From contig CAMYJI010000004.1 of assembly GCA_947258545.1 (NCBI GenBank), forward strand, positions 1-64,000: 64,000 nucleotides of DNA. Direction: 5' to 3'. Below the pieces are notes generated by a model that was not told the DNA's origin, did not search any database, and was given only the letters and a program-made list of their open reading frames with translations. A program made the translations under genes and the position numbers. Shown one piece after another: positions 32,764 to 42,895 of this stretch (position 1 is the first letter of the stretch; every line of letters begins with the position of its first letter). This DNA comes from an uncultured Ectothiorhodospiraceae bacterium (lineage in GTDB: Bacteria; Pseudomonadota; Gammaproteobacteria; UBA9214).

Positions 32764-35538
32764 ATGAACATTATTTTTAAGGGATTACTGGGTCTATGTG
32801 TGATTTGGTTGTCTATCGCCTGTAGTGGCAGCCTCACTGATGCGCAACACGTGGAAAGAGCCCAGGATTACTTTGACCGGGGTGAACTGAAGACGGCCAC
32901 TATCGAACTTAAGAATGCCTTGATGCAGAACCGTGAAAACGCCCAGGCCCGCTGGCTGCTGGGTAAACTGTATCTTGAAGTTGGCAATGCTGCGGGAGCA
33001 GAAAAGGAGTTGCGGTATGCCAGCAAATTCGGCGTAGTGGATGGCGCGGTACTGCCCTTGTTGGCTCGGGCACTTCTGGCTCAGGGCAAGCATGATGACC
33101 TACAGGCGCTATCCTTGGCAAATCTCGCGGCCAAGGACCAGAAAGCCGTGGTCCTGGCTGTTAAGGGGCTTGGCAAGCTCGTTCAAGGGGAAGTCGATGG
33201 GGCCGCAGAGCAGATCGAGGAGGCAGTATCGCTGAACCCCCAATCGGCTTATGTGCGCGTGGCCAAGGCGCGCCTGTTGGCGGCAAAACGGGAAGATGAC
33301 CTTGCTCGCAAGGAACTGGACCAGGTCTTTTTGCTGGATGCCGATTATGCGCTGGCCTGGAGTCTGCAGGGTGACCTGGAAAGCCGGGACAAGAATCTGG
33401 CGGAGGCGGAGGCGGCCTATACAAAGGCCGTGGAAATGCGCGCGAACAGCCGTTCCGATTTGCTGAAACGGGCGCAGGTCCGCATCCAGCAGAAAAAGTA
33501 TGAGGCCGCCCAGGAGGATATCGATGTCCTGAAAAAGCGGGCCCCGCGACATGCAGGCGTCAATTATGCGCAGGGCCTGATTCATTTCCAGAAGAACCGC
33601 TTGCCAGAGGCCAAGGAAGCCTTTGATCTCACGTTAGCGGTTAATAATCGCCACCTGCAAGCCATGTATTACTTAAGTCTGACCCATCTGCGCCTGGGCA
33701 ACCTGGAACAGGGCGAAGAATACGGCAACCGGTTTCTCGCGGCGGCCCCTCTCTCCATTGCTGGTCGCAAGCTCATGGCAACCATAGAACTCGGAAACCG
33801 GCAATATGCTGTGGCAGAGCAACTGATACGCCCGGTTGTGGCCTCCCGGGAAGATGATATGGCGGCCCTCAATTTACTGGCCTTTGCTGTTTTTAAACAA
33901 AACAAAACGGACGAGGCGGTTGAACTGCTGGGAAAAGCGGCCAGGCTGCAGCCGGATTCCGCCGTTGCTCAATTTCTATTGGGAGCAGGCCTGCTGGCGG
34001 CTGGGAAGCAGGCCGAGGGGATTGAGCATATTGAAAAAGCCCTCGAGTTGGAGCCCCAGTTTCAGCAAGCAGATGTCCTGTTGGTTCAGAACTACCTGGA
34101 GCAGAAGGAGTTCGCCAAGGCCTTTAATGCGGCGCAGGCCTATCGGAATCGCCACCCGGACAGCTCGGCCCCCTATAATTTTATTGGACAATTACAGCTT
34201 GTTTCCGGACAGGAGACGAAAGCCAAACAAGCCTTCGAGCGTGCCCGCGAGATTGCACCGGGTGATCCGGAGGCCAGTCACAGCCTGGCAGAACTGGCCA
34301 TCAGTAAAAAGGACTACCAGGAAGCCCGCAGCTATTACCAAAATGTGCTGGAGCACCACGAGAACCACCTCTCGACCCTATTGAAACTGGCTGTCCTAGA
34401 TGCGCTGGAGAAAAAGAAGCAGCCCATGGTGGTGCATCTCCAGCAGGCGGTATTGGCACACCCACAAGCACTCCAGCCGAAGGTGTTGTTGGCCCGCTAC
34501 TATCTGACTCAGGGCCAGCTCGCGGAGGTGCAGGCGCTCATGATTGGATTGAGCAATAAGCAAAGGTACACACCCGCTGTTCTCGAAGTGATGGCGCTGT
34601 ACCAGTTGGTGCAGAAGCAATATTCCGAGGCGAAGAACAGTCTGGAACAGTTGATCGAGCAACAACCCAATTCCGCTCAGATTCATATCCTGTTGGCGCA
34701 GGCATACGCGGGTTTGGGAGAACGCGCCGGCCTTAAGGGGGAACTGGAGAAAACCATTGAATTGATGCCAAGGCACTTTGCTGCCCGTCTGGCGCTGGCC
34801 CGGCTGATGTTGCTGGAAGGGCAGAGAGATAAGGTCGATGAGCAGCTTGCGGTGCTCAACGAGCTTTCCCCCGAACACCCCGACGTATTGCTGCTAAAAG
34901 CTGAGTTGGCACGGGTTCAGGGTGACCAGAAGACAGCAACGGGCCTGCTGGAGGATGTGTTTGAAAAGTCACCCAGTACTGCCAGTATGCTTTCTGTCGC
35001 CCGTCAGAAATGGGCCACGGGCGATCAGATGGCGGCATTGGAATTGCAGGAACAGTGGACGGTGGAGCATCCGGATGATCTAGTCGCACCACTGGCGTTG
35101 GCAGGCGCCTACCTCCAGCAAGATCAAGTCCAACGGGCAATTGCTCAATTTCAGCGGGTGTTGGAGAAAGAGGAGCAGAATGTTGTTGCGCTCAACGAGC
35201 TCGCATGGCATCTGCGCGATAAGGAGCCTGCGAAGGCGTTGGAGTATGCGGAACGTGCTGCCGAACTCGCGCCGGAATCTGCTGAAGTGATGGATACGCT
35301 TGCGATGGTCTTGTTGAAAAACGGTGACATTGTGCGCGCAAAACGGAACATAGAGCGGGCACTGGCAAAAAAGCCGAAAAAACCTGTTTTTCATTATCAC
35401 GGTGCTATGATAGATGCAGCCGCAGGGGATAAGGCATCTGCGATCGAGGCGTTGGAATCTCTGCTGAGTGAGGGCAGCGATTTTTCTGAAAAGGCGGAGG
35501 CGCAGCAGTTGTTGGCCGAACTGCAGGCGGGCGGTTGA
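32764..35538 (+). CDS. prsT: PrsT-like TPR-repeat lipoprotein, copy 1
   Basis: A 924-residue lipoprotein with lipobox LSIAC (Cys about 20) and about twenty tetratricopeptide repeats filling the rest (for example ARWLLGKLYLEVGNAAGAEK and APYNFIGQLQLVSGQETKAK). This is the XrtA/PEP-CTERM TPR protein PrsT, thought to scaffold polysaccharide export or matrix assembly in the periplasm. The ATG follows an AGGACGGGA site. A second, divergent PrsT lies at 40091. This copy has lower GC than the second. Confidence 0.9.
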   Translation: MNIIFKGLLGLCVIWLSIACSGSLTDAQHVERAQDYFDRGELKTATIELKNALMQNRENAQARWLLGKLYLEVGNAAGAEKELRYASKFGVVDGAVLPLLARALLAQGKHDDLQALSLANLAAKDQKAVVLAVKGLGKLVQGEVDGAAEQIEEAVSLNPQSAYVRVAKARLLAAKREDDLARKELDQVFLLDADYALAWSLQGDLESRDKNLAEAEAAYTKAVEMRANSRSDLLKRAQVRIQQKKYEAAQEDIDVLKKRAPRHAGVNYAQGLIHFQKNRLPEAKEAFDLTLAVNNRHLQAMYYLSLTHLRLGNLEQGEEYGNRFLAAAPLSIAGRKLMATIELGNRQYAVAEQLIRPVVASREDDMAALNLLAFAVFKQNKTDEAVELLGKAARLQPDSAVAQFLLGAGLLAAGKQAEGIEHIEKALELEPQFQQADVLLVQNYLEQKEFAKAFNAAQAYRNRHPDSSAPYNFIGQLQLVSGQETKAKQAFERAREIAPGDPEASHSLAELAISKKDYQEARSYYQNVLEHHENHLSTLLKLAVLDALEKKKQPMVVHLQQAVLAHPQALQPKVLLARYYLTQGQLAEVQALMIGLSNKQRYTPAVLEVMALYQLVQKQYSEAKNSLEQLIEQQPNSAQIHILLAQAYAGLGERAGLKGELEKTIELMPRHFAARLALARLMLLEGQRDKVDEQLAVLNELSPEHPDVLLLKAELARVQGDQKTATGLLEDVFEKSPSTASMLSVARQKWATGDQMAALELQEQWTVEHPDDLVAPLALAGAYLQQDQVQRAIAQFQRVLEKEEQNVVALNELAWHLRDKEPAKALEYAERAAELAPESAEVMDTLAMVLLKNGDIVRAKRNIERALAKKPKKPVFHYHGAMIDAAAGDKASAIEALESLLSEGSDFSEKAEAQQLLAELQAGG

Positions 35539-35913
35539 TTGCAGAGGTTGCCCATGCTTCTTTGTGTGTTAGCGGTTCGTTGAAATTTTCCGGACGAGGC
35601 ATGTGCTTGGTACCGTGCCTGGGCCGGTAATCTGGACCTGGTGATATGCCAGAATTCCCCGCCAATGAGAAGCTGTTTCTCGATGGACTATCGGTGTGTG
35701 ACCTGTTTGATCGTATCCATCTGAAATTAATATAATAAATACTATTCTAAGGGCATGAGTCGAAGGCCTGAGAAACAATTATTTGTTGTTGACTAAGTTC
35801 CTGCACATGCCGGCCGATGTATATCAATAGTATTTGATAAACGGTGTGCGAGGCGGGCTGCAAGGGGCAGATCTGAATTGGCCTCGTGATCGCCGTGTGG
35901 CTGGTACCGGGAC
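35539..35913. other. Intergenic region, nothing assigned
   Basis: 375 bases between prsT copy 1 and the first acyltransferase. It has an A/T-rich centre (35710-35800) but no gene, terminator or sigma-54 site that I can support. Confidence 0.35.
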
Positions 35914-36693
35914 ATGGTCAATATGCGCGAATTATTCTATCGGTATTTCGATGTCATCTGTAATGATGAACAGGATGTCCTTGATGAGGCACTCCAGCTT
36001 CGCTACCAGGTTTACTGCCTCGAGCAAGGCTTCGAGGAGGCATCCCGGTTCCCTGACGGCAGGGAGTCGGACGGGTTTGATGGGCGCGCGGTCCACAGTA
36101 TTGTGCGTCACCTCGATTCAGGCCTGACCGCTGCGACTGTCAGGCTGGTGCTGCCGGATCCGAATGAACCGGAAGCACTCTTTCCCATAGAAGAGAACTG
36201 CGCAGCTTCGATTCAGTCAGCCGCCTCGCTGGTGCAGGGGGTCCCGCGGGCATCGATAGCGGAGATATCCCGGTTTGCGGTTTCCAAGGAATTCAAGCGC
36301 CGGCTCGGGGAGAAGGGCTCCGTGGCCGGGATAGGCCCGGACCCGGGTGTGTATGTCAGACCTGACCCGAAAAAGGTCCGGCAGCTGCCGCACCTGATAT
36401 TGGGTCTGTTCGCCGCCATTGTGAAAATGAGTGCTCAACACAATGTCACGCACTGGTATGCCGTGATGGACGTGTCCCTGCTGCGCCTGTTGTCCCGCTT
36501 TGGCATCCGCTTTTTGCCCATGGGTGAACAGGTGGATTACCATGGTTTTCGCCAACCGTGTTTCGGCAGCATCGATGCAGTGCTCGCCGGTATATGGGAA
36601 AAACGTCCGGACATCTGGCAGCTGATCACGGCCGATGGCAGCGTGTGGCCGGCGCCGGCGACTGCCAGTCGGGATGCGTGTGCTGGCGGATAA
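35914..36693 (+). CDS. PEP-CTERM/exosortase-associated acyltransferase (FeeM-like), copy 1
   Basis: A 259-residue GNAT-fold acyltransferase of the N-acyl amino acid synthase type (FeeM/NasY-like). Seen: ALQLRYQVYCLEQGFEE at the N-terminus, RLVLPDPNEPEALFPIEENC, SIAEISRFAVSKEFKR and a C-terminal GEQVDYHGFRQPCFGSIDAV. These are family marks of acyltransferases found with PEP-CTERM systems; characterised relatives join long-chain acyl groups to amino acids. ATG 35923 is an alternative start. Copy 2 follows 370 bases later (37061). Confidence 0.9.
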   Translation: MVNMRELFYRYFDVICNDEQDVLDEALQLRYQVYCLEQGFEEASRFPDGRESDGFDGRAVHSIVRHLDSGLTAATVRLVLPDPNEPEALFPIEENCAASIQSAASLVQGVPRASIAEISRFAVSKEFKRRLGEKGSVAGIGPDPGVYVRPDPKKVRQLPHLILGLFAAIVKMSAQHNVTHWYAVMDVSLLRLLSRFGIRFLPMGEQVDYHGFRQPCFGSIDAVLAGIWEKRPDIWQLITADGSVWPAPATASRDACAGG

Positions 36694-36952
36694 CATGTGA
36701 CCTGGCCCGGCAATTAGTGTATTTCCCTCCGGCCACCAGCCAAATTTCTTCTGAACCTGTACCGTCTCCAATCGGAGACAAACTTACCTAAATCAAATCA
36801 GTTAGATAACGCATTTAGCAACCGGTGCGTCGTTAGTCAGTGACAATTCCAGCCTGTTAAAGGCCTTATCTACCTGCTAGTATAAGCGACCTTCAAGATA
36901 CTAATAATCTAAGCGACTGATCGAACAGTAAAAAATAATTAAATTATATTTC
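36694..36952. other. Upstream region of acyltransferase copy 2
   Basis: No gene. The region becomes strongly A/T-rich just before the sigma-54 promoter at 36953 and carries AACAGTAAA (36924-36932), shared with the other sigma-54 promoter region at 30214-30222. Confidence 0.4.
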
Positions 36953-36967
36953 TGGCACGGTCATTGC
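36953..36967 (+). promoter_or_regulatory. Perfect sigma-54 promoter (-24/-12) of acyltransferase copy 2
   Basis: TGGCAC-GGTCA-TTGC matches the sigma-54 consensus exactly, about 94 bases before the ATG at 37061, preceded by an A/T-rich run. Confidence 0.85.
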
Positions 36968-37060
36968 AGCCATATGGTAGGAGCGACCGTTGTCCAGGCT
37001 GGGGCGATACAACGCCGACCGCTCCAGGCTTGAATTCTTCTATTGGGGGTGCACTGGCAC

Positions 37061-37846
37061 ATGAATGATCTCTACGAGGCATTTCATCACCATTTCGATG
37101 TGGTTTCGGCAGATACCACCCGCCTGATCGAGACGGCCTACCGGTTGCGCTACCAGGTCTATTGTCTGGAGAGACCCTACGAGGACTCGCAGGCATTTCC
37201 GCAGCAGATGGAACATGATGAATTTGATCTGCACTCGATCCACAGCCTGGTGAAGTGCAGGAGATCGGGTAATTATACCGGCCTGGTCAGGCTGGTCTTG
37301 CCGAATCCGGTCGACCCGGAGGCCCACCTGCCCATGGAAAAATTCTGTTACGCCGACCCGAAAAGTACCGGGATCGATTTGTCACACGTGCCCCGGGAAT
37401 CGATTGCGGAGATATCGAGGTTTTCTGTCTCCAAGGCGTTAATGCAGCAGTGCGTTGCGAAGAGTGAACTCGTTTCCGTCGACAGGGATTTTGGAAGAGA
37501 GGATGAAGGCGTGCAGCAGGGCGGTGTGAAGGCGTCCCAGATGCTACCGCATATCACCCTGGGCCTGTTCGCAGGCATCGTCCGGATGAGTGCCCAACAC
37601 AGGATCACCCACTGGCTCGCGGTCATGGAGCCCACCTTGCTCCGGTTCCTGACCCGCTACGGGATTCATTTCCAGTCAGCCGGTCCCCTGGTCAACTATC
37701 ACGGCAAGCGCCAGCCGGCGGTGGCTGAAATCGACACCGTACTGGCCGGTATTCATGCCAAACGCAGGGATGTCTGGAACATCATCACGGACTATGGGCG
37801 TATCTGGCCGCTCAACGGTTCCGCAGAAGTGGCCGGGGCCAGATAA
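37061..37846 (+). CDS. PEP-CTERM/exosortase-associated acyltransferase (FeeM-like), copy 2
   Basis: A 261-residue paralogue of the 35914 protein: AYRLRYQVYCLERPYEDSQA, VRLVLPNPVDPEAHLPMEKF, SIAEISRFSVSKALMQ and VNYHGKRQPAVAEIDTVLAG. The two share all family motifs but differ elsewhere, so they are likely specialised for different acyl chains or acceptors (inference). It has its own consensus sigma-54 promoter, unlike copy 1. The ATG at 37061 is preferred over an upstream TTG at 37043. Confidence 0.9.
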   Translation: MNDLYEAFHHHFDVVSADTTRLIETAYRLRYQVYCLERPYEDSQAFPQQMEHDEFDLHSIHSLVKCRRSGNYTGLVRLVLPNPVDPEAHLPMEKFCYADPKSTGIDLSHVPRESIAEISRFSVSKALMQQCVAKSELVSVDRDFGREDEGVQQGGVKASQMLPHITLGLFAGIVRMSAQHRITHWLAVMEPTLLRFLTRYGIHFQSAGPLVNYHGKRQPAVAEIDTVLAGIHAKRRDVWNIITDYGRIWPLNGSAEVAGAR

Positions 37847-37944
37847 CAGGACTGCCTGTTGCCCCTTCAGTACCCGATTGCCCGGTATCAGGCAATTCAC
37901 CCCGTCTTTATTGGAACGCGTTCACTGCACCCTGGTGCGGTGCC

Positions 37945-39642
37945 TCAGAAATACCGGGCCAGTTCGATCTGCAGGTAATCATCATTTCTGAATGAAAACA
38001 TCGCATCATTCAGGGGGATATTCGAGAAGAACCGCGCTTCCAGTTCCAGCATCCAGTTCTCTCCGATGCGGCGGCTGGCCTCAAGATTGAAGCTCTTGCC
38101 GCTTGTATCCAGGTCGGAGATGATGCCGAACAGGGCCTCGGTGGACTGCATATCATTCAGGGCCAGGCGCAGGCCCACCATGATGTCATCCTCGAACGGC
38201 GTCGGTGCCGATTCTCCGCGATCGTCGAAGTGGTATTCGCCGATGACGCCCAGGTCGGCTGATGTGTCGAGTATACCGACGGCGGTGTATTCAAAGCCCC
38301 CGACCAGCGCGGTGTAGCGATCGCCCTGTCCTGAACGGGTCAGCCATTCGAGCTTCCATAACCAGTCCCCCTTGGTGGCCTGGAGGTCCAGGCTGGTCTG
38401 GTCGATGGTGTCATACAGCGGCACCAGCACCATCTCACCGCCGGGTCTCAGGTCCGGTACAAATCGCGGGTCCCGGCTGGTGCCGGCGAAGTGGGCGAGG
38501 CCGAAGTCCCAGTCACCGATGTAATGTGACCAGCGGATCGCGAAATCGACGTGTTTTTCCTCTGCCGCAGAGGCGTATAACGGATTGTCGACGTCGACGC
38601 GCGGCAGGCTGCGCAAACGTCCTTCCTGCCCGGGAAAGGTGCGCTCCCGGAAGCCGGGCAGCAGAAACAGGTCAACGGTGCCGAAGTCACGAATCAGCGC
38701 CAGGTTGATCATGGGCTGTCCCAGCTTGTCCTCACGATCGATGTTTTCGACCAGGTCGGTCTGGTTGATGATGTCGACCAGGTGCTGTGATTCCGCCACC
38801 CCCCAGAAGACCTTGCTGATCCCGGCGCGCAGCTCCCAGCTATCTGCGGCGATTTGCCATAACAGCTCGCGGATATCGGCATGGGTGCGCTCATCATCGT
38901 GCTGGTCCCAGCGATAGAAGGGTTCGAAGGTGAGGCTTTGCCTGCCGTTTGCCCAGGTGGTGTGGAACTCGGGCTGGATGTAAAACGAAAGGTTGTTGCC
39001 ATGCTGGGATGGATCCACAGGGTCATGGGGAAACAGGCGGGCCTCCAGTGCAATAAAGCCGGATGACTTGCCCTCGCGGAGTACTATCGGCAGTACAAAG
39101 GGGGGTAATTTTTTTTCTGAAGCAGGGCGGTCTTCCGGGTCTTTTTTCAGCGCCAGTATTCGGGGCTGTTCCGGGCTGCCTGACATCGCTGGTCCTGACC
39201 CGCCGCTTGCGTCGTCAGTCCTTTCTTGTGTGGGGTCAGCAGCTGACGAGGCCCGGGGCGGGGCCTGTGACTTCAGGCTAGTACGGGTTGAGCCGCTGGC
39301 CGTGCCCGGCGTGGTGGTGTGGACAACAAACCCCTTCAAGCCCGCCTGGAGGAGCTGGCTACGCATGATATCTGCGCTTTCCCTGTCCGGATACGGGCCG
39401 ACCCTGACGCGCGTCAGGTTGCCCGGGTTGCGTTCTGGCGGTGACGGAGTGGCCGGAAAACCCTGGTCCTGTAGCTGCGTGGCAAGCCGCACCGCCTTGT
39501 CATGATTTTTAAAGGCGCCGACCTGGACGGTGAATTCAGCCAGGGCCATGCCGCAAGCCTGCATTAGACAAATACCCAGGATACCGGCGGTTGGCCAGTG
39601 CCAGGTGCGGCGTATGCGTCTTGTGCTATTCATCCTGGTCAT
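37945..39642 (-). CDS. SPOR-domain protein fused to outer-membrane beta-barrel
   Basis: About 565 residues: signal peptide (WPTAGILGICLMQACGMALA), SPOR domain (FTVQVGAFKNHDKAVRLATQ with RVRVGPYPDRESADIMRSQL), a Pro/Ser/Thr-rich linker, then a long beta-strand-rich C-terminal region ending in the outer-membrane signature DDYLQIELARYF (final Phe). SPOR domains bind denuded peptidoglycan; joined to a porin-like barrel, this suggests a protein tethering outer membrane and wall or a polysaccharide/protein exit pore. It is the only minus-strand gene in the EPS locus. ATG 39633 is an alternative start. Confidence 0.82.
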   Translation of the reverse strand: MTRMNSTRRIRRTWHWPTAGILGICLMQACGMALAEFTVQVGAFKNHDKAVRLATQLQDQGFPATPSPPERNPGNLTRVRVGPYPDRESADIMRSQLLQAGLKGFVVHTTTPGTASGSTRTSLKSQAPPRASSAADPTQERTDDASGGSGPAMSGSPEQPRILALKKDPEDRPASEKKLPPFVLPIVLREGKSSGFIALEARLFPHDPVDPSQHGNNLSFYIQPEFHTTWANGRQSLTFEPFYRWDQHDDERTHADIRELLWQIAADSWELRAGISKVFWGVAESQHLVDIINQTDLVENIDREDKLGQPMINLALIRDFGTVDLFLLPGFRERTFPGQEGRLRSLPRVDVDNPLYASAAEEKHVDFAIRWSHYIGDWDFGLAHFAGTSRDPRFVPDLRPGGEMVLVPLYDTIDQTSLDLQATKGDWLWKLEWLTRSGQGDRYTALVGGFEYTAVGILDTSADLGVIGEYHFDDRGESAPTPFEDDIMVGLRLALNDMQSTEALFGIISDLDTSGKSFNLEASRRIGENWMLELEARFFSNIPLNDAMFSFRNDDYLQIELARYF

Positions 39643-40090
39643 GTCTGCAGGCGGGGTTACTGGTGGAGACTCGCGCCTGTTTTCCCTCGACCGGCGTCTC
39701 CACAAACACTATCGGTTTATGGAAGATACAGGGCGGAATGTTCGAACCTCGGCTATGATACCGCATCAACCGCACCGGCTCCTACAGGAAGTCGGTTCCG
39801 GTCACTGTCCCGTGCCCCCTTATTCGCGTGACCTGACATCCGCGTGCGCCCTTGACATGCGTGGATGCCGGGCGCCGTCACCTGCTATCTTTCTCCCGGT
39901 GATTTGTCTAAGATGTCAAATTACAGTCGCAACACCGGGCCGGGACGGGGCTTCGCCCTGCCATCACAGATGTACTCCCTAATGACGTAACAGGAGCCGG
40001 CAGACTCGATTTGTTCCTAACCACCCGAGATGTTTTGCCAAATCACGTTTTGACCCGTTTTATCAACCATCAGTCTTTTTATATCTCTCT
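39643..40090. other. Divergent intergenic region
   Basis: 448 bases between the divergent SPOR-barrel gene and prsT copy 2. A 150-codon plus-strand frame overlaps the SPOR gene start and shows no family features. No promoter was fixed. Confidence 0.35.
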
Positions 40091-42895
40091 ATGAAGCAGT
40101 TGCTACCGTGTACCCGCCTCCCGTGGCTTGCCCTGGTGCTGGCCACCCTCCTGACCGGCTGTTCCGACAATAGCGAGGACCTGCTGAGTTTCGCCGAACA
40201 CCTGGAAAACGCGACCGCCTACCGGGAGCAGGGCAAGCTCGAGGAGGCCGTGATCGAGTTCAAGAACGCCCTGCAGTCCAATCCCCGCAGCCTGGAGACC
40301 CGCGCGGCCCTGGGAGACCTGTACATGCAGCTGGGTGATGCCGTCAACGCGGACAAGGAGTTTCGTCATGTCCAGGACGGGCGCGGCGACCCCGCGCTGT
40401 ACATGGTTGGCCTGGGCGACGCCCTGCTGCGTTTGTACTCCTGGCAGGATGTCCTTGACCGCGTCCAGCCGGACCCGCGCCTGAGCGTGGCCGACCAGGC
40501 CGTGGTCCATGCCCAGCAGGGTTCGGCCTACATCGAGCTGGAAAACCTGGAGGCGGCACGCAAGGCCTTCAAGACGGCGCTCGAGCTTGATCCCAACTGT
40601 GCGGCGGGTTTGCTTGGGCAGGCGGCCCTGGCAACCGGCGAGGGCCGGCGTGCATCGGCACGCCAGCTGATCGACCAGGCGCGTGCGCAGGGGACGGGCG
40701 AGGATGCGGCCGAGGCCTGGCGCCTGACGGCTGAGCTGGCACGGCTCGAGGGTGATGACGAACAGGCGGAAGCGGCCTACGGCCAGGCCATCGGGTTGAC
40801 GGCCTTCAAGGGGAAAATACTGGCCGCGCGCGCGAATCTCCGGACCGAGAACGGGGACTATGCCGGTGCCCACCAGGACCTGGACGAGGTGGGCCGCATC
40901 TATAATCGCGGACACCTCTACGTCCTTTATGGCGAGGGCCTGCTGGCCATCCGCGAAGGGCGTTTCGAGGACGGGCGCAAGTTTCTGGAAGAACTGCTCC
41001 AGCGGCAGCCTTCACACCTCAAGGGGCAGTTCTACCTCGGTGTTGCGCAGTTTGCCCTGGGTAACCTCGAGGATGCCGAGACCTACCTGGACCGCGTGGT
41101 GAAGCAAACGCCGCGTTCCTTTTCGGCCGCCCTGCTGCTGGGCAAGGCCCGTTTCCAGCTGGGCAGGTACCGCGCAGCGGCACGGGTACTGGAACCGCTG
41201 CTGGTGGTTGCGCCTGACAACACGGAATTGCAAAGCCTTATGGGCAGCGTTTATCTGTCCATGGGGGCGACGGCGAAGGGCAGCGAACTGTTGCGCGAGG
41301 TGGTGGCCCGGCAGCCCGACAAGGTCAGTGACCGGATGAAACTGGGCCTCAGCCTGATCCGGCTGGGGGAGCATGAAACCGGCATCAAGGAGCTCGAGCA
41401 GGTTGTCCTGGATGTCCCGGAGTCGGACCGTGCCCGCGTCATGCTCCTGACCGGGTATCTACGGGCGGGCAATCACGCCGCCGCCCGCGAACTGGCGGCC
41501 GGGTTGCAGGCGGCGGCGCCGGACCAGGCCACGTCCTGGCTCTATGTCGGGGTGGTGGAACTGGTGGCCGGTGAGCGGCCCGCGGCACGGGAGGCCTTGG
41601 AACGGGCGCTGGCGATCTCTCCGGGGTGGCCGCCCGCCGGGTATAACCTGGCTCGCCTGGAACTGGTGGAAGGCGATGTTGACCGCGCCAGGGCCTTGTA
41701 TGCGGAAGTCCTAGACCAGCACCCCGAACACTTGCAGGTCCTGATGGCCCTGGTATCGCTGGAGGCGGCCAGTGGACGCATGGAGGCCGCGCAGGAACTG
41801 GCCGAACGGGCCATGAAACACCACCCGGAGACACTGGGCCCGCGGCTGTGGCTGGGGCGCTGGTTTCTCTCCCAGGGGGATGCGGATAAGGCCCTGTCCC
41901 TGTTCGAGGAGGTCAAGGAACACCACCCGGAGGACCCGGGTTTTCTGGCGGTACTGGGCGAGGCGGAACTGCGTGCGGGCAACACCCGGGCGGCCCTGAA
42001 CACCCACCAGGCGCTGGCGAAGCTGGCGCCGAACGATGCCCATATCCAGTACATGTATGCGCGCGCCTGCGCCCTGCATGGCGAATACCTGTGCCTGGGG
42101 GATGCCCTCATCGGGGCGCTGCGGCTGCAGCCCGAGCATCCGGGACTGCCGGTGCTGCTGCAGCGTGTGATTGCGTTGTCCGCCAGCCCCGCCAGCACCA
42201 GCAAGTTGCTGTGGCAGATGCAGCAGGTGGCGCCGGACAACCTGTTGCTCACCCGGGTGCGGGGTGATTTCGCCCTGCACCAGGGCCAGTACAGCGACGC
42301 GGTCGCCATTTTCAAGGCGGCACGCAAGCGTTCCCCGGAGCTGTGGGAATGGTCTGAGCGGCTGGCCTATGCCTATGCCCGTGGAAACGAGACCGACCAG
42401 GCCCTGGTGGTCGTCGATGAATGGCTGGCCGCGCATCCCGACGCGGCGGCTGCCTGGCTGTTGCAGGGCAAGATCCGGCTGGGCAGGGGTGAAACCGACC
42501 GGGCCCGGGAGGACTTTGCCCGGGTACTGACATTCGACCCCGACAACGTGCAGGCGCTCAACAACCTGGCCTGGTTGCTGCGGGAACAGGATACAGGACA
42601 GGCCAGGAAATACGCCGAACGGGCGGTGAAACTGGCGCCCGGCCATATCACGCGCGACACCCTGGGGGTGATCCTGCTACGGCTGGGAGAGAACGAGCGG
42701 GCCGAGCAGCTGTTGCGCGAGGCCTTTGGCGAGCGGCCGGAATCCGTGGCCGTGCGCTTTCACCTCGCCGAGGCCTTGGCCGGCCTGGAAAAGACGCTGG
42801 AGGCCCGTTCCCTGTTGCGCGAGGTGTTGCAGGATGCGGCGGATTTCGATGGGCGCGATCGGGCGGAAGCGCTGTTGCGTGAGTTGGGAGGGTGA
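40091..42895 (+). CDS. prsT: PrsT-like TPR-repeat lipoprotein, copy 2
   Basis: A 934-residue TPR lipoprotein with lipobox LLTGC (Cys about 24) and close-packed TPR units through to the C-terminus (YREQGKLEEAVIEFKNALQS, VQALNNLAWLLREQDTGQAR). Both this and copy 1 are full length. This copy is GC-rich and looks native to the locus, whereas copy 1 sits with lower-GC genes. Expected to be a periplasmic, outer-membrane-anchored scaffold in EPS export, next to the export lipoprotein gene downstream. No clear ribosome site precedes the ATG. Confidence 0.92.
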   Translation: MKQLLPCTRLPWLALVLATLLTGCSDNSEDLLSFAEHLENATAYREQGKLEEAVIEFKNALQSNPRSLETRAALGDLYMQLGDAVNADKEFRHVQDGRGDPALYMVGLGDALLRLYSWQDVLDRVQPDPRLSVADQAVVHAQQGSAYIELENLEAARKAFKTALELDPNCAAGLLGQAALATGEGRRASARQLIDQARAQGTGEDAAEAWRLTAELARLEGDDEQAEAAYGQAIGLTAFKGKILAARANLRTENGDYAGAHQDLDEVGRIYNRGHLYVLYGEGLLAIREGRFEDGRKFLEELLQRQPSHLKGQFYLGVAQFALGNLEDAETYLDRVVKQTPRSFSAALLLGKARFQLGRYRAAARVLEPLLVVAPDNTELQSLMGSVYLSMGATAKGSELLREVVARQPDKVSDRMKLGLSLIRLGEHETGIKELEQVVLDVPESDRARVMLLTGYLRAGNHAAARELAAGLQAAAPDQATSWLYVGVVELVAGERPAAREALERALAISPGWPPAGYNLARLELVEGDVDRARALYAEVLDQHPEHLQVLMALVSLEAASGRMEAAQELAERAMKHHPETLGPRLWLGRWFLSQGDADKALSLFEEVKEHHPEDPGFLAVLGEAELRAGNTRAALNTHQALAKLAPNDAHIQYMYARACALHGEYLCLGDALIGALRLQPEHPGLPVLLQRVIALSASPASTSKLLWQMQQVAPDNLLLTRVRGDFALHQGQYSDAVAIFKAARKRSPELWEWSERLAYAYARGNETDQALVVVDEWLAAHPDAAAAWLLQGKIRLGRGETDRAREDFARVLTFDPDNVQALNNLAWLLREQDTGQARKYAERAVKLAPGHITRDTLGVILLRLGENERAEQLLREAFGERPESVAVRFHLAEALAGLEKTLEARSLLREVLQDAADFDGRDRAEALLRELGG

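Noticed and set aside
37055-37069. TGGCAC close to the start of acyltransferase copy 2 as a sigma-54 site
   Set aside because: It overlaps the start codon and the -12 element (TTGC) is missing; the real site is at 36953.
39530-39982. 150-codon plus-strand frame in the divergent spacer
   Set aside because: Overlaps the SPOR-barrel gene start and lacks any domain or signal.
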